Below, piece by piece: positions 24,201 through 39,200 of a stretch of 64,000 nucleotides of DNA. Within the stretch, counting starts at the first letter, position 1, and each line of letters begins with the position of its first letter. Position numbers and translations under genes: made by a program. Where the stretch lies: NCBI GenBank assembly GCA_033065855.1, contig JAVXUO010002628.1, positions 124,001 to 188,000 of the forward strand, given 5' to 3'. This stretch comes from Escallonia rubra (lineage: Eukaryota > Streptophyta > Magnoliopsida > Escalloniales > Escalloniaceae). Under the pieces are notes generated by a model. That model saw nothing but the letters and a program-made list of their open reading frames with translations. It searched no databases and had not been told where the DNA came from.

Positions 24201-27200
24201 CTTAGGCGGCAACTTCAACTTGTAAGACGCCTTTCCAAACTTTGCCACAACGAGAAAGGGTCCTTCACACCTCGGCACAAACCCTTTGTGCACCTTCCTT
24301 AGGGTCTTGACCATCACCAAGTCCCCAAGGTTGTAATCCCTTGGCTGCCTCCTTGTGTGCTCCTCCGCCTTGTCGTGTTTGCATGCAAGACAAGTTTTCT
24401 CATTCCGCGACTTAGCCACTTGCTTAGCCCACGGATTTCTCCACCTTTGTCTCGGACATCGCTGCCGAGTGCTGATCCCTCCAACTTTTATGGCGTCCCA
24501 CATGGTGCCACGGATTGTAGCTTGGCCCCCCGGTTAAGCTTGCCTTGATCATCCACCTTCCTCTTAGGTGGTCGCTGCTTCTCAAACTCGCCTGGCACAA
24601 CGTCCTTCTTCCCCTTGAGGACGTCCCTCACTTCCCTTGATAGCTACCCACGCGGCATAGCGTCCTTCTTCCCCTTGAGGACGCCCACCATCTCCTTTGG
24701 TGGCTGCTCGGTCGATGGCGCGATGCTATCTTCCCTCTTGAGACTTGCTAAGTAAGTGCCCTCACCCTTCTTGGCTTCCTCCTCTTCAACTAGTTGCATA
24801 CCCGATAGCCGCAAAGATGAAAGAGTCATGGTGCTAGATGCTCCCTCGAACATAGGCACCACACAAGCCGCCCCTCGCTCCATTACGCACACCGCGTTGT
24901 TGTACGGTGACACGAGGACATTCACTTGTCGCAAGAAATCAAGGCCTAACACCACCTTGAAATCATCCATCTGCGCGACAGAGAAATCCATCAACCCCTT
25001 CCACTTCCCAAGGCACATTTCTACCCGTCAAACTGTGCCTTGTAGGGGCTTCGCTTCAATGTTGACGGTCTTCAACCATCCTCCCCGTCAACCACGTTGA
25101 GGCCTAGCCACTCGGCCTCATCCATAGTGATGAAGTTGTGAGTCGCCCCCGTATCAACACTTGTGCGGGCTTCCCATTCAACTTCGCCTCAACATAGAGC
25201 AACCCCTTCCTCGTCAACGTTTGTCCCTCACCTGTTGGGACTTGCGGCACATTCTTCATTTGGAGCGCATTTAGGACATGTAGCGAGCCTATGCGCACTG
25301 TTTCATGCTCGGACTCCTTCTCCTTCTCCTTAACTAAGGCATCTAGCTTGCCTTGTCGGGGGCAATCCCTTGCCCAATGCGGCCCTCCGTAAAAGAAGCA
25401 ATCCTTGAGCTTGCGGCTAGCTCGTTTCTCTTGTAGCTTGCCGTGGCCCTCGGTCTTGCTTGTGCTAGCATGATTTCCCCCCTTGTGCCACGCCTTAGGA
25501 CTTTGTCCCCCACCATTGGCGTGGTTGCCTTCCGAAGCTTCTTGTACCTCCTTTGCCTTTGGAGAGTCCCCGCCTCTATCATACTCCGTCAACGACTCTG
25601 CCATTGCAATGGCTTCATTGACATCATTCACGCCCCTGCATTGAAGTTCCCTCTTGGCCCAACTTAGGAGGCCGTCGACAAAGTTAAAAAGAAGATCTTC
25701 CTCCGCCATATTCGGAATATGAAGCATAAGGGTCGCAAACTCCTTCACGTATTCGCTTATCGAGACCTTTCTCAACTCCTTTATCTTTTTCCTAGCTTTG
25801 TAGGCTACATTTTCCGGATAGAACTGTTTCTTAATCTCCCTTTTGAACACTTCCCAAGTATCTATGGTGTACAACCCCTTTTCTATATCGCAATGCTTCC
25901 TACACCACCATAGAATATTTGCATCCGTAAGATAGAGAGTCGCAGTTCTTAACTTAGTTGCCTTGTCGACTATGTTAGCACCTTCAAAATATCGCTCCAT
26001 GTGCCACAAAAAGTTATTGAGCTCCTTGGCATCCTGCCTGCCTCTGAACTCTTTAGGCTTCATCGCGTCCACCCTTGGACTAAGAGTAGCAACCGCACCA
26101 CCCACGATGGCCCTCTTGCACATCACCGCGTCTTGCCTTGTCTCATCTACGCCAACCTTCATCCCATCGTGTTGTTCTTGTAAATTAGCGAACAACTCCA
26201 TAAATCTTGCGCGCAGCTCATCTTAGGCATCCACCGCCCTCTTGAGCATCTTTAGCTCCTCTAACATGTGTTCCTCCAACATCTGTAGATTTTGCTCGAC
26301 TATCCCCACGCGATCCTTGACATCACCAATAGCAATCTCCAAGTGACCCGTTCGGCCATCCAACGAAGCAAGAGCATCCCTCGACTTGCTTCGGCCTCGA
26401 CCACCCTTCTTTCCACCGGGTGGTGGTAATGGATCTCGACCACGTTCCCCAACCACATTCTCCTCTGACATCCCCGATGTCCCAACACTAATGTCCTTGC
26501 CTGCCATCATTGCTCCTTGCTTGGCACGACCCCTCGCAACCAAGCTCTGACACCACCTGTCACGGCACTAACGACTTCCCTAAGTCGAACCGTGCGGCAC
26601 TTAGCGATCAAGCCCTTGCTTCCACGCTAAGTAAGCCTACCCCTTTGAGTCAGGAGATGTTGGAAGCAAACAAACAAGAGAACACAAGAGTTTGGGGAAT
26701 GATTCCCACTATATTACTTCGAGAAAGCTTTGTACAAGGATACTTGGATCACACTTCTCATGGATGCCTTGGCCAAGTGAGGCCTTGGCCTTATATAATA
26801 GTCCACCTCCTCAACGGACGGTGGAGATTACATTGCATCCTACAGTTCTCATTCACCCTCGAGAACTCTCCACAATATTCACAAGCCTCACTACTATTCT
26901 AGACTCCTCCTAGAATGTTCTCCGACCATTCTAGAGCTATCCATCACTACTCTAGAATATACACATATTTACAAGACATAAGTGTGTAGAGATATCATGA
27001 ACCTTCCGGAGACCTTGCCCATCCATTGCCAGTAAGCGTCCTGTAAGCGCCTAATGAGCACCTGCATGGCGTAACCTCCAAAAATCAGCCTCCTTCCAAA
27101 TCGTTCCGTGACATTTACCTCAAGATCCAATTTTTACCAGTTAGACAGATCGAAGTGCCACTTTCTAATTCCTCAAATTTAGATATTCATATTGCACACA

Positions 27201-30200
27201 GTGTTTCCATATCCGCAGTAGGGGAAGTCGCATGCTGGCTAGCACTTTTTTTAATGAGGAAAGTACGTATATTAGTTGCACACATCATATTGGTAGGTCT
27301 GGGTATCAGAGGATTAGCCACCATGTCTGTGGCATGGATGTAAAATTAGCTAGTAACAACTGAAGGATCTAACGAAACAATAACTCCGGACACCTGCGAC
27401 CCATGGAATTTTTACAGAACCTGAACTATGAAGGACTTTGGTCACATGAAAAGTTAGTTAGCACCTCCCTTTGACGCACCTAATCATTAACTCCTAGAAG
27501 CTCACAACTGATGTTGCAGTGTCAAAAGAATGAGTTTGTATCTTAGAGCAGGACTTGTGCTCCACAGTGTGGAAACTCGACCAGACTGGCCAGTCGAACC
27601 GATCATTTTAACGAGTCGGTCAGACCCTCATTACCAAATTTGAGCCAAAACTGTGCCAAAATAAAAAACGGAATAAATTTTCGGTTTGATAGTTCCCACA
27701 ACTGAGCCGGAACGGTATTCGCGAAACTGCTCAAGTCAATTATTGAATATGTTGTTACTTCTTTAAGGATTTATGTATTCCAAAAGCATTAATCAATGAT
27801 GGTGCAGATCGTCATGGTATGGCCAATGACATAAATGGATAAAGGTTTTGTAGCCCAACTAACCAACTTAGGGTTTTTATGGAGTGAAAGAGAGCAGAAA
27901 TTTGGGCATGCCGATGGGAGGAATTGGGTTTCATGGTAGGTTTGTCACAGGTGGGGTATCGCCGACAGTGGAGTGGGGTGTAATAGACTTGGTTTGGTGT
28001 CCCGTCTGTCTGTTATAATTGGCTATGGAGAATTGTAGTAACTATAAGTTTACAACTTATTTATTTGTTTGGCTCTACTAAATATCGTGGTTTGAAAACT
28101 TCTACTTTCCTCTCAAACAATTAATTTATAACATAATTATGACGTCATCGCTGAACCACAGTCACTTTAAGGTTAAACAGTGACCCTTGAACAGTGACCA
28201 GTTCCTAAAACATTGGTGTTCCAAGAGTACATCCCTCATAAAAATATTTTCAATACAAATTCACGTGAATAATAAATAGGAATATTTGATTATTTGCCAT
28301 ACCCGTTTCACAAAGTCTTATTCTACATAAACTTCTCTGTGCATTTGTGTGCAATGAACATGTTAGGAGCTCTGTATAGTCTCCACTAATGTAAACATAA
28401 TTTGACTTGCAAGATTTGCTTATGCCGTGTGGAAATGCGCATTCTTGACTCACTCGACATGTGAATGATTTTATTGACTCTTGGTCATTTTTAAGCCCAA
28501 ACTCAATTGCTATGGGTGGCGAAGCTCATGGGGCTAATTATGTGATGTGCACATTCATCTACAACATAAATGTATCATATTAAGTAAAAGGAAGACATTC
28601 TTCTATACCATTCGGGTATCTCTACCCGTGAAATCAAGATACCTTTTAGTGCCATATATAAGTACTAAGAGATCGTAATACTATGAACCGTCGCATTCAA
28701 AACATGTAAGAACATCATGTAAGCTAAAATCAGCACCTTTATGCGGTTATAAAAAGCCAAGCAAACAAAAGAAAAGGAAAACGTGCACAAACACAACTTG
28801 TGGTTTGCCTCGGTTGCAAAAACACACACGTAGTGTCATTTGTTGAAATGGCCCACTGTGGTGGTTATTGTGTTGTATCCCCTAAAAATCTTAACAGATT
28901 AGAGGACATGTCTTTTTTGCCTCTTTTCTTTCATCTTCTTCACTTGATTCAAGCGCCACCAAAGCCGAAGCCTAGGCGCTGCTGCCGCTTCATCTCTACC
29001 ACCCCAGCCCCATCCCAAACCACCAAGCTCCCTGCCTCCAACGACCAAAGCCCACCCAAATAACCCCTAGCCGCCACCCGTGCCCAGCACCCTGCCTCCA
29101 ACGACTCCAGCCCCACCAAAATCGAGCACTAGCCGCCTCCTCCAACGACCACAACTCCAATGACCCGAGCTCCACCCAAATCGACCTCTAGTCGCCGCCG
29201 CAAAGCTCCCTGCCTCCAACGATGCCAGCCCCATTCAAATCGAACCCTAGGCCCCTTATAAATGTGTACCAGATCGAACCAAATCTGTGCACGTTAGTGA
29301 TGGTGGTTAGATAGGGTTTGATTTGTGGTGGGCAAGACTGGTGGTAGTGAATGGGGCTGGGGCAGATGGTGGTGGTGGACGTTGCTGGGGCTGGTGGTGG
29401 TTGGGGAGGGAGGGGGGATAGGGCTGGGTTGGTGAGGGTGATAGGGTTAGGTTTGGTTGGAGTGAAGAAGAGAGAGGGACATGAGTGGGGAGACAAAAAA
29501 AACATAGGGTATTATAAGCATTTCTTTGTTTAAATTAGAGCGTATCACGTCACGTCATTTTAGATGACATTTCTAAGGGAGGCAACAGAATCGGCACCGC
29601 AGGAGGCCATTTGCAACAAATGAAACTACAATTGTGTTTTTGCAACCGTGGCAAATGAGAAGGTGTGCTTTTGCACTTTCCCAAAAAAAAAAGCTACCAA
29701 AGGAAGCCTAGGCAGAGACATATCCAGCACAACGGATATATAATAAAGGATGGAGATGGCTATCTTATTACAAATTACGTAGGGGGAATATTTTGGTCAT
29801 TAAACAATTATACAAAGTACCAGACATAAGTTTACAGGGTGATTTATTTTTGGAAAGATTACACGTCTTGTATAATATGAATCCGAATGTACTCACCATA
29901 AGCTCTTTTTTATTACAGCCTTGTCGACACAATCCTTCGGGAGGGATCCACTAGCATTTACAGATAAACGAGTCAACTTCTTTCTGTAATTCAAAAAAGG
30001 GAAACCAACTAACTTAGCACAAGTGAAAAAAAAAAGAGAAAAAATTGTTTGCAATGCATTATGCTTTGTGGATTCTTGTGGGACAGTATAACAAGTGGCA
30101 CCTCTAATATCCAGTATGGTAAACTGGTGACAGATTTAGAAAGACCATCAGACGGCTACAGATTACCATAAAATTACAATCCTTCTGCTTGTGCATTTCA

Positions 30201-33200
30201 GGCCTAACATATGGGAATTTCTTTCTTTGGTAACGTGAAAAAGAAAGCAACAGGAAGACAAAAAAAGGAGCAAAGGATGCTTTAATTTAATCAGCAGAGT
30301 AGGTTATGGAAACTACTGCAAATTGCGCCTTAGCTTATGATCTTTAACCCTCAGGCATTTCGCAAAAAGTGCACAGTATATTCTTCTTTTAAGATCTGAA
30401 AGCAATGTCCCCACCCCCCACCCCCCCCCCCCCCCCCAAAAAGAGAGAGAGAGAAGATAAATGGAGGATTTAAGAACACTTCCACATTAGTGCTAACAAG
30501 ACTGAAGAGTGTAGGGACAGTGCAATGCGCATACCTAGTTTGAATGGTGGTGCCTTCAGGGAACAGAGTTACACCTCAAAATGGGCCCGGGAGTGGGGTG
30601 GATGGGTGGGGTGTTTGCAGCTAATGTGATGATTTATAGGCAAACATGTAGGAAAAATATATTAGAAGGAATTTACATAAGCTATATGTATATATGGGAG
30701 CTGATAATTTGACAGTGCTGGCAACTTAAGCTAAGTTGTCAGTGCGATCTATTCGTATGTCTATCGTGGATGGACGGGCAAGATCTAATATTTTTTCAAG
30801 TTTTTTGGTCGCCCGCCGGTAAAAATTATGACAATGCTCCCCCCTCCCCCTCAACCCCCCCCCCCCCCCAATTGCCTGGAAATCCCTTCGACTCATTACC
30901 TGCGGAGCGTTTTGATCAAAATCCCTATTGCTACATTATGTAGCAGACGACGGGAAAATTTAAATGAAACTTCGATCTGAGCCATCTATCCGCGACGAAT
31001 GGATGGCCAGATCGCTCTGGCAACTTAGCTTAAGTTGTCAGCGCAAGCAGTGGATCACGTATCATGAATGTATATGTATAAATGGGTATACATATGTATA
31101 TCTATGTATATAGTACATATAAAAGCACGTATGAGGTTAAAAGGCTGATTCTTTTTTTTCCTTAAGATACCCCTTTAAGCCTCTTCCCTTAAGATACCCT
31201 TATTGAATTTAGGGAGTTGAGTTTAAGGGTGCTTTTTTAGCTTAAACTAAAAGTTCCTAATTAGAAAAATATTTTGTCTACTAACCTTGGCAACTTCTCG
31301 AGAAATCTTGAGTGCAACATGGTAGATATAACGTGGTGTAATGGACTCGTGGAAACGAGATGGACAGATTTTCAGACAACGAGTCAAGAAACTATTATCT
31401 TCTCATCTTATCCGTTGGTTGCACCACATTATATATATCACCGTTGAATTCAAGTTTTTTTTCCCATCTTCTCCATTAAAGCCGATAAGAAAACCAAAAA
31501 CTAACAAAAATCTTCGTTCTTTGAGGTGCATGCCTGTAATATTCTTTAAGCATAAACTATATCAAATAATCTTTTTAAAAGTTTCTATCCTCTATAGAGA
31601 TTCTTTTACAGACAAACTTGCAAATAAACGAGTTATCCGATTTTTACATATAAGCAACTTGCGTTAAAGCAAATTAGTTGAGTTATGAATGCTTCTTAGC
31701 AAATTTTTTCAAGAATGATTTCGTAATGTACTTCAATACTTAGTAAGCTTGAATTGACAAAATAACCTAAAATTTGAAGTGCAATAACTTAATAAAAAAA
31801 ACTTAAAGAGAGTCGCACACATCTACCTTCCCAATAAGCAAACACCAGAAACATGTCTTTCACAAGCTTACATGAATAATTATATATACATAGGTAAGTT
31901 ACATTGAACCGCCTAAAGTTTATATCGTTTTCCCACCTAAGCCCTATGGCTTCAATTGCATCACATGACACCCTAACATTTGAAAAAAATTCCTATTGGG
32001 CCCAAAATCGTCTATATTTAAAAAAGGTGGATGGTCGTCCACATAAAGGGATAAACACGAACTTTTAAGATAAACACATATAACACCCTATAGAGTCGCT
32101 GCTGGCACGCCCACCACCCACCCACTACAACATAGTCTGCCCTAGAAAACACCACCCCTCCCATCCCCGCCTCACAAACCCAGCATTCCACAGACTCGCT
32201 ACAAGCCCCCCCACCACCCGCCCTTTTCTCCCACCCACCACCCCACACCATGCGCGTACATTCAGACACAGTTTGACCACCACCACCCCACAACACTCAC
32301 ATTATCACTTGTCTATCCCCTACACACACACACACCCCCTCCCACCAACCACATCATCACCACCAAAGCACCACATACCCACTGCAGCACCACAGGTGCC
32401 CAAATTACCGTCATCGGTCTATACTCCGTTGTTGATCTCAACCTTCCAACGGCCACTCACCGTTTCCCTATGATGTGTGTTTGTGTGTAGATCAAGAGAG
32501 ATATATATGGGTTTTACAATGTGTGTCCATGCACAAATCAAGAGAAAGAGAGGTGTTGGTGCTGGTGGTGATCAGTGATGGGGATGGGGCTAGGGATCGA
32601 GGGGAAAGAAGGTAGGAGGGGGCTTGATTGTGTGTTGTATATGTCTGTATGGGGAGGGGATGGAAGTGGGAGACTAAGGTGTGTACTAGTTCATGGCTTA
32701 TGGAGGTGGGGGACTGTGGTGTTGTGTGGTGATTCGGTACGACGGATGGGGATTGGGGGGCGGGGGCCAAGGGCCGGGAGTGTTGGGGAGCAAACTATGT
32801 GCATGGTGTGGGGTAGTGGGGGTTCTGGCGCCTGGGGTGGTAAGTGTGTTTGTCTTGAAAAGACATTTTTGCCCCTTCATTTGGACGGTCGTCCGCCCTT
32901 AGTAGCAGAAAACTCCTCGTATACCGATGCTTCTCTCTCAAAATACTTACTTTTTTCAATTCCAAGCTAACATGGGAACTCGATCCCATCAGGTGGACAG
33001 AGATGCATGGAACAAGTGAGACAATACCTGAAAATCAAGCCATTTTTGACTCATTTCCTTATTTCCCTCTTCCTTCAAGTCCTTAAAGCCTCCTTGTCTG
33101 TTGCTGACTCTCCTCATCAAGAAAATAAAGCTTGTCAATCGCTACGCTCTCTCTATTTACACACACACACATATATATACACGTGTATATATCTCTATCT

Positions 33201-36200
33201 TCAATTCATTTTGGCCCCATGTCTAATCTATTGGATGGATAAATGTGTTGTCTATAAATGTCTCGAGAAGCGAAGAGCAACAGCAGACTACTTTTACCTT
33301 TGTTAATTTCAAAGGCAAGTAGCTGGTAGCCACTTGATGTGACAAGTACAAAGTAACAATTCACTGTAGTTCATGGTATTTTGTTCAAAAAAGCGTGTAC
33401 ACCATAATTAAGTATAAGATATTAAACAAATGGTAATACTATTTACACATTTATTTCATCAAGCCGCTCCCAACTTAGATTCTTCAAGGTGCTTAAGCTC
33501 CCCCGCCCCTGTTCCCGCTCCTACTCATGCCCCTGCCCCTACCCCTTGCCCCTCTTCATGCAACTAAGCATCCACCTTGTTCTAACAGTGATTTGATTTT
33601 GGGTCAAGTTGGAACCAATCCTCAAACGTTAGTGCATTATGTATTGGAATTGAAACTACAGGGTTCTAAGTGGGAAAACAATGTAAACCTTAGGGAATTA
33701 AGCGCAATTTACCTAGGTACACGAGTATAACAAAAAGACACACGCACACATATATATATATAATATATGCAGACACATAGAGAGAGTTGATCCATCGCCA
33801 CAGTTGTCCCATCTGGCCATCTATCTATCAGGGATGGACGGTCAAGATCTTTTTTTCTCAAAATTTTAAGTCCATCTGACCAATTATAGGGCAGACAGAC
33901 TAGTAAACTTTTCTGCCCCTGTGCCATTTCTCTTGCTTTTATCAATCTTCTTCTTCTCCTTCTTCTTCCCATCATCTCTTCACCGCCCCATCAACTCTCC
34001 ACCTCTATCCACAGTACATCACGCATGGCGACACCACCACTATCATTGCCACTACATCTCGACTCCACCATGGCCGCTATCACCACTTCACCATCACCAA
34101 CGACCCCTATCCAATTACAATCCAACCCAACCACAGTCTCAGATCAGGAAATGATTTAAGCGGTGAAGCATGGGACGTGATGATGACGGTTGGTCGAGAC
34201 TACGGTGGCGGCGGTGGTTAGCCAACCATCATAGCTGTATATTTTTTTTTATCAGCATGAAGAATATACGGCCCTACGAGAAAGACTGTGGCTGTTGGCG
34301 ACAGTGTAGATTATTTTGGTTCCCAAAGACTGTGCCGGTGGTTCACGTACATTCTTGGTTCTCTAGTTTCTAAAGGAATTATGGAGTACGAAGATTTAAG
34401 TGGTTATTAATTTCCAAATGATTGATGGTGGCAGTGGCAGTTTGTATGGCGATGGTTGGAGGCAAAGCGATTTGAATGGAGTTGGTTATGGCGGCAAAGT
34501 TGGGGGTTGAAAGCATTAGGTTTGTTCTACTATCAAGTAGGTTTTGAAGGTGGCGGTTGGCAGCAGCTGCAGTAGTGGCACGGTGGTGGTGTTGGGCTTA
34601 ATTTAAACATAGCCTTTTCTTCCTACCTTTCCATATTTTCTGTCTGTGGCATTGGGTTTCATTTGAGCACATCATTGGATTGTTATGGTTTTCTTTAGTC
34701 CATGAGTAACATATACACATAACTCTGAAGACACACAATCGGCTATTAAGAAGTGAAAATGAAGTTGAACTGAAAAAATAAAAAAAAAGAAACTGAACAC
34801 AGTACAGACCACACTCGAAAAATTGTCTAACCTATTCTGAGGTGGATGGAAACATTTTCTCTTTTATTTGCAATAATTAAAGTGGAAATTCTGCTATATT
34901 ATCAGCGGGACGAGAAAATTCTGCAACTGATCTTGCGCTCTCTTTCTCTTTCCTTCTTTGAATCACTTTTCTCTTTCTTTAGAACATCAAAAACCAAATC
35001 GGCATACTGAAATTCACCCATCCTATATCCTCCTCCATCACAGCTAGGTGGGTGATTAAAGCTATTTTGGGTTAGAGTTCTCGAAATTCATGAGTGTGTG
35101 CTACTGGCATTCGCAGTGGTTGATGATGGCCCAGCGGCGCCAGTTAAAGCCAAAACTATGTTTGCATATGCTGGTTGAGATCTGGTTTCTCCAAGTGGGT
35201 GGTTGGACTAGATCGGAAAACATCAACTCATCCAAAATGTGAATTGGGTTTTGATGTTGGTGGCAGTAGCGGTGTGTTGGAATCCTCCTCACCCTTCTTC
35301 ATATCTTAAACCCCAAGTCATTTTCTCTATTTGGCTGGTTAGATTACATTGGAAAACATCAAATTTATTCAATGTGTGAAGTTGGTCTTGATGTTGGCGG
35401 CGGCGGCGGGTGGGACAGTTAGCTATGGTGGGGAGTGGCTGGTGGGTGGGGCTATTGGAAAGGCGTTCTCCCGATGCGAAACCAATTGGTTCCGTAGTCA
35501 AATTCAAAACCACGATAGCCCCTTTCAATGGTTATAGGCTTAGTGGTGGGTGACCAGGGCGGTCGGATGTGGTGGGTGACTAGGGCAGTCGATGGTTGTA
35601 GGTGGTAATGGAGCGGTGAGGGTTTGAGCTGATGTGGTGCTGATGGCAATGGGTGGTGATCTAGGTAGCACGGACATGGACACGGTGTCGGTACCGACGG
35701 GGACATCGGACACCGCAATTTCCAAAAAATTGGATTTTGGACACCGCAGGACACCGTTATTTTTTTAATATTTTTATTATATATATATATATATATAATA
35801 AATATCAAATACATTCCATAATCTAAAATAACAAATAATAATGAAAAATTACCAAAACAAGGAATTCAAATACAAGTCATTCTTACAGCACTACTAGATT
35901 CATCCATTTCTGAAATTAAGTAATAAACTAATAATAATTAATAAATATACAAGTAAGTAATAATACATTTACACTAACACAAGCATTGCACTCTGAAATT
36001 AAGTAGAAAAATAACTAAGTAAAAAAAAACAAAGAGAGAGGTTCCCTTTTCAGACTCTTGAGGGAGAGAAAAAAAAGACTTCCAAACGAGTGGACGACTC
36101 GTAACTCTTTGAGTCTTGAGTCTGGACAGGGAGGAAACAAAAAAGGAGAGACTGAGAGAGAAGTTAGAGAACACAACTTCGAACAGAAAGAAAGGAAGGG

Positions 36201-39200
36201 ACTAACCTGAGTCAGCGACGGCTGCGAGGGCCTCCGGCGACGGTGAAGTGAGGTCCGGCGATGGCGATGGCGTGTCGCAATAGCTGCTTCGGTCTTCGCG
36301 ACGGCGACTGGATCTGTCGGCGACGGCGTCGGAATATTTGGCGACCAGCTCCGACGACAAGTCTGTAATGCTCCGAGTGTTCCCTTCTCAGATAGGCGAC
36401 GGCCGTAAGGTGAGTGAAGATCAGATTAGGGCACAATTTCTTTTTATAAAAAAAACCCCACATATTATATTTATTACAGATTGACCCCCGAAATTAGTTC
36501 CAAAAATTGCAAAGTAGCCCCAAACGTTCCGACACTGCCGATTGCCGTGTCTGACACTCCTCGACGAAGTGTCCGACACGGTGTCGGAAAATAAAAAAAT
36601 AATTCCGACACCGATTGGCGGTGTCCGACACGTGTCGGGCGGTGTCCGGAGGGTGTCGGGGTGTCCGTCCGTTTAGGACACCAAACCTCCACCTAGGAAA
36701 GGTGTCCGTGCTTCAGAGGTTGTGATAGGTGTTGGTGGTCTGAGCTATAACGGTTGAAGAAACAGAAAAGAGATGAACAAAATGTAGACGTTAACCAAAG
36801 AAAATTTTGACAGCAAGGAGGAGAAATATGTCATTCGGTCCGTCCGCTCTATAATGGAGCGAATGACTTAAAATTGTTAAAAGAAAAGTGATCTGTGTCA
36901 TCCATATATATTATGTATGAACAGTCAGATCACCATTGGCAATTTAGCTAAGTTGCAAGCGGTGGCAATGGTTCAGCTCTCTATACACAAACACACACAC
37001 ACACGACAAACACACACACGTGTGTGTGTGTGTTTGTGTGTGTACGTCTAGACATATATCTAGGGCTAATCCATATCGAGCGCCGAAGAAGCCCCTATTT
37101 GTTTATATACATACACATATATATATATATACACACACACACGCACATACATCTAGACATATATCTAGAGGCTGATCCACATCGAGCGCCAAAGAAGCCC
37201 CTATTTGTTTAGCACACCTTACTCGTCCACGTCGCTGAATGTTAGTAAAGATGTCATTTCTTTTATAAATTTTTGCCTAGCAATATTAGAAGTTTTGCCC
37301 CAAAATGCCTCTCTCTCTCTCTCAATTGCCAAGGTCACCACCACAGTCACGACCGCCGCCATCACCACCCTCTCTCTCTCTCTCAATTGCCAAGATCACC
37401 ACCACAGTCATGACCGCCGCCATCACCACCCTCGCTGCACCACCTTGCTGACATCACCACCCTCATCCCTAGAATTGCCATCACCTGTAAAGGCTGCCGT
37501 TAATGTGATGGAATCCGATCCAACAAATTGGGTACGTATCAAGGTCTATATGAAGGTTTATATTTACCAAACAAACCCACACGTAGATCTTGGAACAAAA
37601 ATTGAAAACCCATGTGTAGAAAACAAGATCTACCAATCGATGATAGAGGTGGTAGTTGGTTGTGGGCACGGTTGTGGAGGTGGTGGGTGGTAGTGGGTAG
37701 GACAATGTGGTTGGTTGTTGGTTGGTGGTAATGGTTGGTTGGGTACAGTGGTGGAGATGGAGGTCGGTAGTGGGTGTGCAGTTGAGGTAAAGGTAGGTTG
37801 TGGGTATGGTGGTGGATGTCGGTAGTGGTTACGGTGGTGCAGGTGGTGGAAGAGGTATGTAGAGGGTTCGGTGTTGGAGGTGGTGGTGGTGGGTTCTATG
37901 GGCAATGTTGGTGGTGGTTGTTGGTAGGGGGCACAGTGGTCTTGTGGTGGGTTGGGTCGATGGCTACATAGCACCACCGGAGCTAAGGACGGTGATGATG
38001 GATTTACTGGAGGAATTGATGGGTGTTTGGAAGACCAGAACTTTTTCTTTTCAAATAAGTGACAGAAAAGAAAAAAGGAATTCTTATATAAGGGCATGTT
38101 GGGCATTTTTCGCTAACCACCACTCTTTGTGGGGGTTAGTCAAGCAGTTTGATCCGGACCATGCACGTGGCAACATGGACGGTTCTAGATGAGCTGGAAA
38201 AATATGGGCCTATGAAGCACGGGTGCGCCAATCAGAGTGAAGCACCGGCATTAGGTGCGCGTTGGGTGCGGCGTGGGTGCGTGTCAGGTGCGTATCTGCT
38301 ATTATTTATTTTCCTAAATACCGGGTGCGGATCCGGTACATATGGGATCTGAGATCTCAGATCTGAGAGGGGAGTGACCGAGAAAGAGAGAGAGAGCAGC
38401 GGCGCGAAGAGCCACGAGCGTGACCACCCCGGTGACCACCAGAGACTCCGACAACGACTGGCGACTCCAAAGACGACCCATCGTGTGTTAGGGCTTTTCG
38501 ACAGAGAGGTGACAGGTGAGAAAGAGAGGAGAAGAAGAATAAGAAAAAGAAGAAGAAGAAGAAGAAGAAGAAGAAGAAGAAAAAAAAGAAGAAGAAGAAG
38601 AAGAAGAAGGGGGAAGAAGAAGAAGTCACCGTGACCTTACCTGGGCTGTGACTCGGCAGCGAGAACCTAAGAAATGATGTTATCAATCCTTTTGACAGCT
38701 GGACTAAATTTGATGTATAGTTTAAATATATTAACTGATTATTAGAATTAGCTTTAGTACTTTAAAAAAATACAGTTATACACACACAAGTGTATTCAGC
38801 TATTCAATTTGAAAATTTAACAAACTTGGTAAAAATATTTCTTTTGCACATATTTACATATATATAAATATACATATATATGTATATGTATTATAATATA
38901 TGCCGTATCCCCGCCGCATCCGTATCCTATTATTTTTAAAATTGACGTATCCGCGTATCCGCACCCGTATCGTATCCACACCCGCACCCGTGTCCATGCT
39001 TCCTAGATATGGGCTATTCCACGTTAGATGTGGATCAGCTCCCATGTATAACTCTAGGTGTGGGTGTGTGTGTGTGTGTGTGTATTTGAGGGGCGGAGGG
39101 GTGGCTAGTTTATGACGTATAGGCAAGTGGGTAGTAAAAAAGTATATACTAAAAGGAACTGACATAAGCATGTAACAGACGTCGGTACATATTTTCTCCA

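Larger units (their letters stand above)
23332..27113 (-). mobile_element. Fossil Ty3/gypsy LTR retrotransposon in EME1 intron
   Basis: LTRs at 23332-23887 and 26558-27113 (both 556 bp, TGTCACGG...CGTGACA). On the - strand a primer site TGGTGTCAGAGC lies just inside the right LTR (26543-26556) and a purine tract GGTGGGGGAGAA just inside the left one. Parts on the - strand: gag (about 25100-26540) with a CCHC-type zinc knuckle, a protease-like stretch (about 24650-25020) and an integrase C-terminal stretch with HPVFHTSLLKPH (about 23920-24500). Pol is incomplete and the element is broken in several places. The flanks share TTTA. The LTRs differ by several percent, so the copy is probably millions of years old. 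It lies in sense with EME1. Confidence 0.88.

Noticed and set aside
37010-37440. CRISPR-like spaced repeats
   Set aside because: Only two copies of each unit, eukaryotic context and microsatellite origin.
38357-38686. Frame with a long run of Phe, or Arg/Lys on the other strand
   Set aside because: Direct translation of the GAA array; not a gene.
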